This document shows, piece by piece, positions 1-7,909 of a DNA stretch of 64,000 nt. Both the position numbers and the translations under genes were made by a program. Origin of the DNA: SMYC01 sp963578475 (GTDB lineage Bacteria; Acidobacteriota; Vicinamibacteria; Marinacidobacterales; SMYC01); contig CAUZCL010000010.1 in assembly GCA_963578475.1 (NCBI GenBank), forward strand, positions 55,367 through 119,366, in the 5' to 3' direction. Numbering within the stretch: position 1 is the first letter of the stretch; each line of letters opens with the position of its first letter. Under the pieces are notes generated by a model that did not search any database, was not told the origin of the DNA, and saw only the letters and a program-made list of their open reading frames with translations.

Positions 1-336
1 TTCGCGGCGCGCGAGCAGATATGGCCGCGCGATCTCGCCGAGCCTCGCCGCGAGGAAGTTGAGCATGAAGCCGATGACCGTCGTTGTGAAACAGTTCCAG
101 AACCTCGCTCTACCAAGGGGTGCGAGCAAAAGTTGCCAACGGGCCGCGCGCAGCACGTAGGTCGCGAGTATCACGGCGAGAGCCGAGCCCAGAATCCACG
201 GGTTGGCGCCGGCGAGGCTCGATCGAATTGCGGAGAGGTCCGAGCCGCGGAAGAACAGCCACAGCAGGCCAGCCGCGAGCAGAAGCAAGGAGCCCGTCCT
301 TACCGAGCGCGACTTCAACTTGAAACGGATGGACAC
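1..336 (-). CDS. Flippase-like / lysylphosphatidylglycerol synthase TM-domain protein, partial (3' end off window)
   Basis: The reverse strand encodes about 112 residues from a GTG at 336-334 and stays open to the window edge. A basic start (SIRFKLKSRSVRTG) is followed by a hydrophobic helix (SLLLLAAGLLWLFF), a DLSAIRSSLAGANPWIL segment, a second helix, and the motifs YVLRAARWQLLL and FMLNFLAARLGEIARPYLL. The arginine- and glycine-rich LGEIARP motif is typical of the UPF0104/YbhN-like family (PF03706), polytopic inner-membrane proteins proposed to move or modify lipids or polyprenyl-linked substrates. The substrate cannot be read from this piece. The start codon lies inside an 18-bp tandem repeat and has no clear ribosome site, so the start is uncertain. 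Confidence 0.75.
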   Translation of the reverse strand, partial: MSIRFKLKSRSVRTGSLLLLAAGLLWLFFRGSDLSAIRSSLAGANPWILGSALAVILATYVLRAARWQLLLAPLGRARFWNCFTTTVIGFMLNFLAARLGEIARPYLLARRE

Positions 337-382
337 TATTGGGTTACAGGAGACTATTGGGTTACAGGAGACTATTGGGTTA
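335..382. repeat. 18-bp tandem repeat, 2.7 copies
   Basis: The unit actattgggttacaggag occurs at 335-352 and 353-370, and its first 12 bases again at 371-382. It sits immediately upstream of, and overlaps, the predicted GTG start of the flippase-like gene on the minus strand, so copy number would change that gene's leader. Confidence 0.9.
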
Positions 383-482
383 GGTCCGTCACTACGGAGG
401 CTAAGATTTACTAGAATAGAGCCCGAAAGTCAAACATCGCCAGCACTTAGGGCTATCTGGCGCGAGCAAAGGCAACGGAAAG

Positions 483-779
483 TTGGCGAGACAATGTCGG
501 AACATTCTCGTCCGAAAGTCCGTTTCGGAAGATGAGTCGAGGAAAGAGCGGAGACTAAGCGATTTGCTAGCGGATACGGAGCTGGCGCGTCGCTGCGAAA
601 GCGGCGACGACGAAGCGTGGACTTTGCTCGTGGAACAGTACAAGAAAAGAGTTTGGCATTTGGCCTTTCAGTTTACGGGACGCGCGGACGAAGCGGAGGA
701 GCTCACGCAGGAGATCTTTCTCCACCTGCTCGGAGCGCTTAAAAGCTTCGACAGCTCGGGAAGCCTGCCCGCGTGGATC
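483..779 (+). pseudogene. Sigma-70 family (ECF-type) factor, truncated after region 2
   Basis: From a TTG at 483, preceded by ggaaag, the frame encodes an ECF-like N-terminus: LARRCESGDDEAWTLLVEQY, then VWHLAFQFTGRADEAEELTQ and EIFLHLLGALKSFD. This is sigma region 2, the core-binding and -10-recognition part. Similarity stops at GSLPAWI near position 776, where a linker and region 4 (-35 recognition) should follow. The frame then continues as meaningless basic sequence to 956, while a different frame continues as a DUF4097 protein. No region 4 is present, so this gene is not expected to make a working sigma factor. It is either a deletion in the genome or an assembly collapse. Confidence 0.75.
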
Positions 780-1278
780 CAGCCAGACCCGCGATGGCCA
801 CATCCAGCTCGAGCGCGTTTCCGGAGACATCCGGGCCGAGACCGCCGACGGACGGATACGTCTCGAGACCGTCAAGGGAACCCTCCGATTGAGAACGACC
901 GATGGATCCGTCATCGGCACTGCCATCGCGGGCGCCGTCGATGCGTCTTCGGGTGATGGCCGTATCCAGCTCGAAGGAAGCTTCGACGCGCTCCGCGCCG
1001 TCACCGCCGACGGAAGCATTCGCATCACGAGCCACGGGGCGCACGAGCTTACCAGCAACTGGACTATCCGCACCTCCGATGGGCCGATCGAGCTCACGCT
1101 ACCCGCATCCATCTCTGCGCAGATCGAAGCCACCGCCTTCGCCCGCCGCGTCGTCAACGACCTATCAACCTTCGAGGGAAAGGAGCGCCATGACCGCCTA
1201 AAAGGAACCCTAGGCAAGGGAGGCCCACTCATTCTGGTCACGACGATGGATGGAAGGATTACGCTGAAAGAATCGTGA
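780..1278 (+). pseudogene. DUF4097-type beta-repeat protein, C-terminal part only
   Basis: This frame is open from the junction to a stop at 1278. It encodes short beta-strand repeats of the form DGxIxLExxxGxIxAxTxDG: DGHIQLERVSGDIRAETADG, then RLRTTDGSV, DGRIQLEGSF, TADGSIRI and RTSDGPIELTLP. This is typical of the DUF4097 family. Such genes often follow an ECF sigma factor and a zinc-finger anti-sigma gene. Here the anti-sigma gene and this protein's signal peptide and N-terminus are missing, and the sigma gene abuts directly, which points to a deletion spanning the middle of a three-gene unit. The next ATG or GTG in frame (889) would give only a 129-residue piece without an export signal. 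Confidence 0.7.
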
Positions 1279-1284
1279 TCAGCG

Positions 1285-1360
1285 TTCAGCATTCAGGAAC
1301 TCTCGAGACTTCGACAGCTGAGCTCGGAAGCTGGAGTCCTGAAAGATCCTGAATGCTGAA
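1285..1360. repeat. Inverted repeat, 14-bp perfect arms (family ttcagcattcagga)
   Basis: Left arm ttcagcattcagga at 1285-1298 and right arm tcctgaatgctgaa at 1347-1360 are exact reverse complements, 48 bases apart. A related half-site (cttgaatgctgaac) lies between the moxR-like and DUF58 genes near 38914-38926, so this is a dispersed intergenic repeat. There is no T tract, so it is not called a terminator. Confidence 0.75.
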
Positions 1361-1371
1361 GGCTTAAAAGC

Positions 1372-1400
1372 TTGACTGCCTCCCCTCTCTTCCCTACAAT
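1372..1400 (+). promoter_or_regulatory. Sigma-70-type promoter for purC
   Basis: TTGACT at 1372-1377 and TACAAT at 1395-1400 are separated by 17 bases, a near-consensus housekeeping promoter. Transcription would start near 1407, about 100 bases before the preferred purC start. The leader contains a small hairpin, GAGAGC-GCAT-GCTCTC, around 1468-1483. Confidence 0.7.
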
Positions 1401-1508
1401 ACGCCCTTTCTCGGGAACACGTCTAGGGGTAGGCGCTTCGCAACGTTTATTGATGCGCGGCGCATGAGAGAGCGCATGCTCTCATTTGGAAAAGGGGTCG
1501 GTTTCACC

Positions 1509-2408
1509 GTGTCGGGAAATGTACTCATCGAATCCTCACTGGACGAGATCACGCTGCGCTCTCGCGGAAAGGTTCGCGATATATACGAGATCGGCGATCA
1601 ATTACTCCTCGTCACGACAGATCGAGTCTCGGCATTCGACGTCGTGCTGCCTAATGGCATTCCGGACAAAGGCAGCGTCCTCAACCAGCTCTCGCTCTTT
1701 TGGTTCGAGAAGAGCCGGGGTCTCGTCCCGAACCACGTGGTGACGGGCGATCCAAACGCCTACCCCGCCGAGCTGCAGCGTTTTCGCGACCAGCTCGTCG
1801 GGCGATCGATGCTGGTGAAAAAACTCGGGCCGGTTCCGTTCGAGTGCATCGTTCGCGGCTACCTCTACGGCTCAGGGTGGAAGGAGTACAAGAAGACCGG
1901 GAGCGTGTGCGGCATCGAACTGCCTCCGGACATGCAGCAAGCCGACCCCTTTGACGAGCCTCTATTCACACCGTCGACGAAAGCCGAGACGGGACACGAT
2001 ATCAACGTGAGTGAGGACGTCATGGCGGACGCGCTCGGTAGCGAGCTCACGGAGAAACTCAAGAAAATTTCTCTCGACCTCTACCGGCTCGGCCAAAGTG
2101 TGGCGAAGCAAAGGGACATTATCATCGCCGATACCAAGTTCGAGTTCGGGCGCGAGCCCGAAAACGGAGATATTTATCTCATCGACGAGGTTCTGACGCC
2201 GGACTCGTCGCGTTTCTGGCCTAGCGAGGAATACGCTCCTGGTCGCGAGCAGCCGAGCTTCGACAAGCAGTTCGTCCGAGAATATCTGGAAACGCTCGAT
2301 TGGGACAAGAAACCCCCTGGACCAGAGCTTCCGAGTGAGGTCGTTGACGGCACGCGGGAGCGCTACCTTCGCGCCTATCGCTCACTCACTGGTCGGAGCG
2401 ACCTGTAG
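1509..2408 (+). CDS. purC: Phosphoribosylaminoimidazole-succinocarboxamide synthase (SAICAR synthetase)
   Basis: PurC joins CAIR and aspartate using ATP in de novo purine synthesis. Family motifs are clear: RGKVRDIYEIGDQLLLVTTD, then SAFDVVLPNGIPDKG, VPFECIVRGYLYGSGWKEY and IYLIDEVLTPDSSRFW. The protein is about 299 residues. The GTG at 1509 is preferred because AAGGGG lies about 11 bases upstream and the resulting N-terminus puts RGKVRD near residue 17, as usual. An upstream ATG at 1464 in the same frame would add 15 unusual residues. The long (about 300-residue) form ending LTGRSDL matches the stand-alone type found in many non-enteric bacteria. A Fis-like gene begins 15 bases downstream. 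No other purine genes are in the window. Confidence 0.96.
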   Translation: MSGNVLIESSLDEITLRSRGKVRDIYEIGDQLLLVTTDRVSAFDVVLPNGIPDKGSVLNQLSLFWFEKSRGLVPNHVVTGDPNAYPAELQRFRDQLVGRSMLVKKLGPVPFECIVRGYLYGSGWKEYKKTGSVCGIELPPDMQQADPFDEPLFTPSTKAETGHDINVSEDVMADALGSELTEKLKKISLDLYRLGQSVAKQRDIIIADTKFEFGREPENGDIYLIDEVLTPDSSRFWPSEEYAPGREQPSFDKQFVREYLETLDWDKKPPGPELPSEVVDGTRERYLRAYRSLTGRSDL

Positions 2409-2423
2409 ATTCGGGTCAGACCC

Positions 2424-2669
2424 ATGGGCGCGCGTAAATATGTTGGCCAAGCATCGATGAAACAGCGACTCGAAGATCTGATCGAAGAGATGATCACAGG
2501 CGGTATCCGCTTTCCCGAAGCCAAACGCGAGTTCGAAAAGCGCTTTCTCTCACGCGTGATGGAACAAGAGAATGGCAATCTCTCACGCGCCGCTCGAACG
2601 CTCCACATTCACCGCAATACTCTGAGCAAGAAACTTCAAGAACTGAAGCTCGGACCCCACCCCAAATAG
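2424..2669 (+). CDS. Fis-family helix-turn-helix DNA-binding protein
   Basis: This 81-residue protein ends in a Fis-type HTH: FEKRFLSRVMEQENGNLSRA followed by ARTLHIHRNTLSKKLQELKL, the same fold as the C-terminal domain of NtrC-type activators and of Fis (HTH_8). There is no receiver or AAA+ domain, so it is a stand-alone small DNA-binding protein. It starts 15 bases after purC and is probably co-transcribed with it. Neither ATG start (2424, or 2457 giving MKQRLEDL) has a strong ribosome site. Its role could be nucleoid organisation or local regulation, and the sequence does not decide between them. Confidence 0.85.
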   Translation: MGARKYVGQASMKQRLEDLIEEMITGGIRFPEAKREFEKRFLSRVMEQENGNLSRAARTLHIHRNTLSKKLQELKLGPHPK

Positions 2670-2682
2670 CGCTACCGATCCC

Positions 2683-2712
2683 TTGACAAGCTCGTCCAAC
2701 GTTGGCTATATT
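2683..2712 (+). promoter_or_regulatory. Sigma-70-type promoter for groES
   Basis: TTGACA at 2683-2688 and TATATT at 2707-2712 with an 18-base spacer lie about 50 bases before the groES ATG. No CIRCE-type inverted repeat (TTAGCACTC-N9-GAGTGCTAA) is visible, so HrcA control is not indicated. Confidence 0.7.
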
Positions 2713-2762
2713 ACTAGGTTCGATAGCATCAATTGTTTTTCTTTGGAAAGGAGCTTTGTGTC

Positions 2763-3056
2763 ATGAATGTTCGGCCATTGCACGACAGGATTCTCGTGCA
2801 ACGTCTCGAGGACAAACAGGAAAAGTCCGAGGGTGGAATCATCATCCCCGACAGCGCGAAAGAAAAGCCGCAGCGCGGCAAGGTCACGGCCGTCGGTAAC
2901 GGGAAGACTCTCGACGACGGGACGAAGGTCGCGCTCGAGATCAAGAAGGGCGATAAAGTGCTCTTCGGAAAATATGCAGGAACCGAAGTCAAAATCGAAG
3001 GCGACGAATTCTTGATTTTGCGCGAGGACGACGTTCTCGCGGTCATCGGAAAATAG
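2763..3056 (+). CDS. groES: Co-chaperonin GroES
   Basis: The 97-residue product has the GroES fold signature MNVRPLHDRILVQRLED, the mobile loop EGGIIIPDSAKEKPQ that contacts GroEL, RGKVTAVGNGK, GDKVLFGKYAGTEVKI and the C-terminal LREDDVLAVI. The ATG at 2763 follows AAAGGAG by a normal distance. The usual partner groEL does not follow. Instead there is a hairpin terminator and a repeat-filled gap, then the convergent pnp gene. GroES works as a heptameric lid on GroEL in the cytoplasm, so groEL must be encoded elsewhere. Confidence 0.97.
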   Translation: MNVRPLHDRILVQRLEDKQEKSEGGIIIPDSAKEKPQRGKVTAVGNGKTLDDGTKVALEIKKGDKVLFGKYAGTEVKIEGDEFLILREDDVLAVIGK

Positions 3057-3060
3057 TGTC

Positions 3061-3108
3061 GGTGCCCGCCGCCGCGTCGAGCGAAGGCGGGCGCCAGACG
3101 CTTTTTTT
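3061..3108 (+). terminator. Rho-independent terminator after groES
   Basis: GGTGCCCGCC (3061-3070) pairs with GGCGGGCGCC (3086-3095) with one G-T pair, and a run of seven T follows at 3102-3108. It starts five bases after the groES stop, so groES is transcribed alone. Confidence 0.75.
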
Positions 3109-3378
3109 GACGCTCTTCGGCTGGCGCAGCCTAGCCTCCATAGATTAATATTAATTTTCCTTTCCTATCCCCACCTCTCCTTGCTTTTTGAAGCTGTTAA
3201 AGGCAATGGGGATGTGGGGATAAAAGCGGGGATGTGGCGGATGACAGGCAAAAGCGTTTCCTCTCATCTACCTTTTCTTGTTTTTTCTTTGCGCCTTTGC
3301 GGTACGCTTTTTTCTTATTATTGATCGCGCCAGCCTTTAACCCGCCGGAATCGGCTCTCTGGAGCGCTGCGACCGTCT
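3109..3378. repeat. Gene-free gap filled with two dispersed repeats
   Basis: 3166-3238 holds a shortened copy of a palindromic family whose core is GGGGATGTGGGGAT: one arm reads tatccccacctctccttgc, the other ggcaatggggatgtgggg. 3281-3329 holds another dispersed repeat, gcgcctttgcggtacgcttt followed by attattgatcgc, which recurs at 25541-25600. No ORF with coding character is visible here. Confidence 0.75.
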
Positions 3379-5568
3379 TTATTCTCGACGGCCGCCACCG
3401 CCAGAGGGGCGACCCCGTCTTGAGCGGCCCCCGTCGTCGCGATCGCGGCGCGGTCGAGGCTCCTGTGGCGGTTCGGGAGGAAGTCCGGCCTCCTCGCGAA
3501 TAACGGCTTTGCGCGACAGCTTGACCTTTCCCTGAGGATCGATGTTGATGACTTTCACGAGAATCTGGTCGCCTTCGGAAAACTCGTCCTGGACGTCTTT
3601 CACCCGGTAATCGGCGACTTCCGAGATGTGAACGAGGCCGTCCGTGCCCGGGATGATCTCGACGAAAGCGCCGAAATCAACAAGGCGCTGAACTTTCCCA
3701 AGATAGGTTTTTCCAACCTCGGGCACGGCTGTGAGCTCTTCGATGATTTGAATGGCCTTTTTCGCCGACTCGCTATCGGAAGACGCGATAGACACGGTGC
3801 CATTGTCCTCGACATCGATCTTTACGCTGGTGCGCTCGATGATGCTGCGGATCATCTTCCCTCCAGGACCAATGACGTCGCGAATCTTATCGGTCGCGAT
3901 CTGAATCGTGAAGATGCGGGGCGCGAAGGTCGAAATCTCCGCGCGAGGCGCGGGAAGCGCGCTCGCCATCTTCTCCAGGATGAACAGACGCGCTTGACGC
4001 GCCTGCTCGAGGGCTTCCGCCATCAGCTCGCGAGTGAGCCCCGTGATCTTGATGTCCATCTGAAGCGCGGTGATGCCGTTCGCCGTCCCGGCCACCTTGA
4101 AGTCCATGTCTCCATAGTGATCTTCAGCGCCGGCGATGTCGGTCAGGATGGCGTAGTTGTCACCTTCTTTCACGAGCCCCATGGCGATACCCGTAATGGG
4201 CGCTTTGAGCGGGACACCCGCATCCATTAGCGCGAGACAACCTCCAGCCACCGAGGCCATCGAGGACGACCCATTGGATTCGAGAATATCCGACACAATG
4301 CGGATCGTGTATGGAAAATCGGTGGTGGAAGGGATGACAGGAACAAGAGCACGCTCAGCGAGGGCACCATGCCCGATCTCGCGCCGCCCAGGCCCTCGCA
4401 AGAAACGCGCTTCCCCAACCGAGAATGGCGGGAAGTTGTAGTGAAGCATGAATCGCTTTTCGAAATCGCCTTCGAGAAAATCCATTCTCTGGGAGTCGTC
4501 GGACGTTCCGAGCGTCACGGTCACGAGAGCTTGGGTCTCACCTCTCGTGAAAACGGATGAGCCATGTGTTCTCGGGAGCGCGCCCACTTCGCACGTGATC
4601 TCGCGAACCGCATCAAAAGCGCGTCCGTCGAGACGCTGCCGACGCTCGAGTACTTCCTGGCGGAGTGCCTTTTCCTCCAGCCTTTTGAAAATGTCAGAGA
4701 TCGCCGCGAGCACTTCCGGCTCCCGTTCGGCAAGCTCTTCCATCAAAACAGCTTTCACTTCGTCCACAGCGCGATCCGCAGCCTGTTTCCCGCTCGTGCG
4801 CATCGCGTCTTGAAGCTTCGAAAATACTTTCCCCTCGATTTCCTTCTCGAGCACCTCGTCACGTTCTATGGGCGCGACCGTTGTTTTGACGGGCGCTATC
4901 GCCTCGAAGAGCTCCTCTTGCAGCGCGACGAGTTTCTGGATGGCCTCGTGCGCAAACCCGAGGGCATCGACCATATCCGCCTCGGATACGTCATTCGCGG
5001 TCGCTTCGACCATGACGATAGCGTCTTTGGAGCCGGCCACTGTCAGATCCAGGTCGCCGTTCTTGACCTGCTCGAAGGTCGGGTTGACGATGAATTGACC
5101 GTCGAGGCGCCCGACGCGGACGCCAGCGATGGGCGTCGTAAATGGGATATCCGAGCAATAGAGCGCCGCCGAGGCACCGGTGAGCGCCAAGACGTCGGAG
5201 TCGTTTTCTTTGTCGGTGGAGAGCACCATACCGATCACTTGCGTTTCGCTGCGCCAACCATCGGGAAACAAAGGACGCAGCGGTCGATCGATCAGACGGC
5301 AGGTCAGAATCTCTTTTTCGTTCGGCCGCCCTTCGCGTTTGAAGAAACCGCCGGGAATCTTTCCCGCAGCGTAGAAGGCCTCACGATAGTCGACGGTGAG
5401 GGGCAGAAAATCGATGCCTTCGCGCGGCTTTTTGGCGGCACAGGCGGTGACCAGCACCACGGTGTCGCCGAGCCGAACGACAGCAGCGCCATTGGCCTGT
5501 TTGGCGAGCTTGCCCATTTCGATGGACAGCGTGCGACCACCAATCTCAATTTCTTTACGATGAATCAT
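3379..5568 (-). CDS. pnp: Polyribonucleotide nucleotidyltransferase (PNPase)
   Basis: This 3'-to-5' phosphorolytic exoribonuclease degrades mRNA in the cytoplasm and the RNA degradosome. The 729 residues carry two RNase PH domains (first with RRLGDTVVLVTACAAKK-like and FLPLTVDYRE segments, second with RTHGSSVFTRGETQALVTVT), a KH domain with the GPGGKMIRSIIE loop near residue 566, and an S1 domain from about residue 618 (GKVQRLVDFGAFVEIIPG). The C-terminus is a basic, Gly/Arg-rich tail of about 35 residues likely to bind RNA. It lies downstream of rpsO in the widespread rpsO-pnp order. The 234-base rpsO-pnp gap is where RNase III or autoregulatory sites sit in enterobacteria, but I could not identify a hairpin here. 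Confidence 0.98.
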   Translation of the reverse strand: MIHRKEIEIGGRTLSIEMGKLAKQANGAAVVRLGDTVVLVTACAAKKPREGIDFLPLTVDYREAFYAAGKIPGGFFKREGRPNEKEILTCRLIDRPLRPLFPDGWRSETQVIGMVLSTDKENDSDVLALTGASAALYCSDIPFTTPIAGVRVGRLDGQFIVNPTFEQVKNGDLDLTVAGSKDAIVMVEATANDVSEADMVDALGFAHEAIQKLVALQEELFEAIAPVKTTVAPIERDEVLEKEIEGKVFSKLQDAMRTSGKQAADRAVDEVKAVLMEELAEREPEVLAAISDIFKRLEEKALRQEVLERRQRLDGRAFDAVREITCEVGALPRTHGSSVFTRGETQALVTVTLGTSDDSQRMDFLEGDFEKRFMLHYNFPPFSVGEARFLRGPGRREIGHGALAERALVPVIPSTTDFPYTIRIVSDILESNGSSSMASVAGGCLALMDAGVPLKAPITGIAMGLVKEGDNYAILTDIAGAEDHYGDMDFKVAGTANGITALQMDIKITGLTRELMAEALEQARQARLFILEKMASALPAPRAEISTFAPRIFTIQIATDKIRDVIGPGGKMIRSIIERTSVKIDVEDNGTVSIASSDSESAKKAIQIIEELTAVPEVGKTYLGKVQRLVDFGAFVEIIPGTDGLVHISEVADYRVKDVQDEFSEGDQILVKVINIDPQGKVKLSRKAVIREEAGLPPEPPQEPRPRRDRDDGGRSRRGRPSGGGGRRE

Positions 5569-5802
5569 GTTGTTATCCTCTCGTATTCACAGGAGGAGCC
5601 CGCAAGATAGCGACGTGCGACAATCTCACCGGCATCAAACGCGTGTGGGGGCACACCTTGAAGGCGTTGCCTCCAACCAAGGAACGTCTCGTTCAGTTGA
5701 TCGGAATCCCGCAACCAGAAAGGTTTCGGATAAACGAATTACCAGGCAAACCAGAAAGCACACCACACCACGAGGCAGAAATACCAGATGATGAATCCAT
5801 TT

Positions 5803-6072
5803 TTATTTGCGGATTCCAAGCCGCTGGATGACGCCTTGATAGCGGCTAATATCTTTCTTTTTGAGGTAGGCCAACAGACGGCGCCTCTGGCCGACCATCT
5901 TGAGGAGGCCGCGACGGGAATGATGGTCCTTGCTATGCGTCTTGAAGTGCTCGGTAAGGTAGGTAATGCGCTCGCTCAAAATCGCAATTTGTACCTCCGG
6001 CGAGCCCGTGTCCGCACCGTGGAGCTGATAGTCTCCGATCAGGTCAGTCTTTCTATCCTTGGTGATCGTCAA
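5803..6072 (-). CDS. rpsO: 30S ribosomal protein S15
   Basis: The 89-residue protein is a full-length S15, a primary binder of 16S rRNA helices 20-22. Motifs include DTGSPEVQIAILSERITYLT and HFKTHSKDHHSRRGLLKMV, then QRRRLLAYLKKKD and YQGVIQRLGIRK. The start is a TTG at 6072 with GGAGGA six bases upstream, clear enough to decide it. It follows truB (gap about 90 bases) and precedes pnp. Confidence 0.97.
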   Translation of the reverse strand: MTITKDRKTDLIGDYQLHGADTGSPEVQIAILSERITYLTEHFKTHSKDHHSRRGLLKMVGQRRRLLAYLKKKDISRYQGVIQRLGIRK

Positions 6073-6162
6073 ATAGGGTCCTCCGTGATTCTACTTATTT
6101 TCCCTTTCTTTTCTTCTCACCGAATCCTAACACAGGGGCCGAGAGCTGTAAAGGACACCGGC

Positions 6163-7074
6163 TCATGGGGTTTCCGGCGTGCGGGCCCAGACGAGCACGG
6201 GCCGCAACAGCTCGCGCTCGGCGTCTAGCGCGGCGACCGCGAGGAGCTCTCCTCCTGGGTCGAGGACGCGCACGGGCCCGGCGACGCCGCGCATGTCCCC
6301 AGGAAAGGTCACTTCCTCCCACGATGGCGTCCGCCCGTGCGCAAGTCGCTTCGCAGCAGCGGGCTCGAGCCGCACTTCGGACAGGTCTCTCAGGGCCGCG
6401 TTGGGCGCCAACAGGGCCTCCCCGGCAGTGGGAGCTCCGTCCAGCAAACCCGTCATGTCGAGCGCCTCCGAAACCAGGAACGACCCGACACGTATGCGCC
6501 TGAGCTCGGCCAAATGCGCGCCCATACCCAGGCGGTGGCCAAGGTCCTGTGCTAGCGAGCGAATATAAGTGCCGCTCGAGACCGACGCTTCGATGCGTGC
6601 GCGGGGGCCGTCGAGCTCGAGCAGCTCGATGGTGTGGAACTCCACCTCGACCGGAAGTGGGGTCACCGCGACTCCTCGCCGAGCCAATCGGTGAAGCCGC
6701 GTGCCGCCAATTTTCTTCGCGGAATAGACGGGGGGAACCTGCGTTTGCCGACCCTGGAAGCTCGCAAGACCGCTCTCGAGCTCCGAGAGCTCCGGCGCAA
6801 CATCGCGCACCCGGCCTATTGGTTGGCCCGTCCGGTCATAGGTGTCCGTACTGTAGCCGAAATGGATGGTCGCGATGTAGGTCTTGGACGTGGCAAAGAA
6901 AAAACGCGCCAACCGGGTCGCCCGACCCACACAGAGCACCATTAGGCCGCTCGCAAAAGGGTCGAGCGTACCCGTATGGCCTATACGCCTCTCTGCCAGG
7001 CGCTTGCGTGCACGTGCCACGACGTCGTGGGAGGTGAGCCCCGGGGGCTTGTCGATGAGCAGGACGCCTTCCAT
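6163..7074 (-). CDS. truB: tRNA pseudouridine-55 synthase
   Basis: TruB converts U55 in the T loop of tRNAs to pseudouridine. The 303-residue protein begins MEGVLLIDKPPGLTSHDVVA and has the catalytic-Asp motif GHTGTLDPFASGLMVLCVG, the Tyr-containing VPPVYSAKKIGGTRLHRLAR segment, and SSGTYIRSLAQDLG. A C-terminal PUA-like region (PAAAKRLAHGRTPSWEEV) completes it. The gene starts seven bases after the rbfA stop, in the usual rbfA-truB order. Confidence 0.97.
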   Translation of the reverse strand: MEGVLLIDKPPGLTSHDVVARARKRLAERRIGHTGTLDPFASGLMVLCVGRATRLARFFFATSKTYIATIHFGYSTDTYDRTGQPIGRVRDVAPELSELESGLASFQGRQTQVPPVYSAKKIGGTRLHRLARRGVAVTPLPVEVEFHTIELLELDGPRARIEASVSSGTYIRSLAQDLGHRLGMGAHLAELRRIRVGSFLVSEALDMTGLLDGAPTAGEALLAPNAALRDLSEVRLEPAAAKRLAHGRTPSWEEVTFPGDMRGVAGPVRVLDPGGELLAVAALDAERELLRPVLVWARTPETP

Positions 7075-7081
7075 GGGTCCA

Positions 7082-7477
7082 TCAGGTGCCGCTATCGGCG
7101 GGATCTTCGTCTTCGGGTGACTGCTCTTTCGTTTTCTCGATCAGCTCGTCTAGGCGGATCCCGTACTCCACGGATGGGTCGAAGATGAACCGAATCTCCG
7201 GTGACATCCGCAGCCCGATCCGCTCGGTGAGGCGCCGCTGTACATATCCGGTGGCGCCTTCAAGAGCCTTTAGGGTCTGTTGCTGTTCACTCCCCTCCGC
7301 GAGGACACTCACAAAGATCTTAGCGTAGCGAAGGTCGCGCGTGAGGTCGACCCGGGTGCAGGTGACGAGCGCGAGGCGCGGATCTTTCATATCGTTTTGA
7401 AGGATTTGCGCCACGTCCATCCGAATCTGCTCGGCGACACGCTCCGGGCGGATCCTCTCGCCGCGACGTTTCTCCAT
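7082..7477 (-). CDS. rbfA: Ribosome-binding factor A
   Basis: RbfA is a KH-fold 30S maturation factor needed for late 16S processing. The 131 residues show RPERVAEQIRMDVAQILQND, then DPRLALVTCTRVDLTRDLRY and AKIFVSVLAEG, and MSPEIRFIFDPSVEYGIRLD. The acidic tail (EQSPEDEDPADSGT) is dispensable in homologues. The ATG begins two bases after the DUF503 stop, implying translational coupling. Confidence 0.95.
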   Translation of the reverse strand: MEKRRGERIRPERVAEQIRMDVAQILQNDMKDPRLALVTCTRVDLTRDLRYAKIFVSVLAEGSEQQQTLKALEGATGYVQRRLTERIGLRMSPEIRFIFDPSVEYGIRLDELIEKTKEQSPEDEDPADSGT

Positions 7478-7479
7478 GA

Positions 7480-7797
7480 CTATCCGATGAGCTCCATCTC
7501 TGTCCCCACTAACTCTGAGCTGTAGTTATTTTCGAGCTCACGCTGGATTTTCTCGAGCTGTGATTCGAGCACGCGGCGCATGCCCGAGACCAACACCACC
7601 GAGAGCTCGGCACGCTGCCATAGCTCCAGATAGCCGGTCTCTGCCACAGCGACGTGATGTCGACTCACCAGACGCTCCTTGATCGATTTCACGACCATGC
7701 GCTTCGCCTTCAGAGATTGAGCCTCCGCAAAATGAAGCTCGATCGTCAATAGCCCGATGATGGCAGACCCAGCTTCCCCGGCAGCGTTTTTACTCAA
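7480..7797 (-). CDS. DUF503 (YlxP-like) protein
   Basis: The 105-residue protein matches the DUF503 family: IIGLLTIELHFAEAQSLKAK, then RMVVKSIKERLVSRHHVAVA and ETGYLELWQRAELSVVLVSG. In Bacillus and many other bacteria the homologue ylxP lies between infB and rbfA, exactly as here. A role in translation or ribosome assembly is presumed from this position, and biochemical function is not established. The ylxR and ylxQ genes often found between nusA and infB are absent. A repeat-bearing gap of 160 bases separates it from infB. Confidence 0.9.
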   Translation of the reverse strand: MSKNAAGEAGSAIIGLLTIELHFAEAQSLKAKRMVVKSIKERLVSRHHVAVAETGYLELWQRAELSVVLVSGMRRVLESQLEKIQRELENNYSSELVGTEMELIG

Positions 7798-7820
7798 CGT
7801 CCTTCACCGGCGAAAAGAAT

Positions 7821-7909
7821 GCCACAAGGCACAGAGACACAGAGAAAAGCGACCGGACAAATCTCGGTGGACTCCACTCTGCACCCCGAATCTCTGTACC
7901 TCTGTGGCC
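7821..7909. repeat. Dispersed palindromic CACAGAG-family repeat inside the infB operon
   Basis: gccacaaggcacagagacac starts at 7821 and continues agagaaaagcgac. An opposing arm tctctgtacctctgtggcc lies at 7891-7909. The same words recur at about 30101-30230, 52019-52080 and 63733-63825. It fills the gap between infB and the DUF503 gene on the minus strand and can fold into a stem. Confidence 0.8.

Noticed and set aside
4564..5610. Long plus-strand ORF of 348 codons
   Set aside because: It lies wholly antisense to pnp, has no recognisable motif, and is explained by high G+C and low stop frequency opposite a conserved gene.
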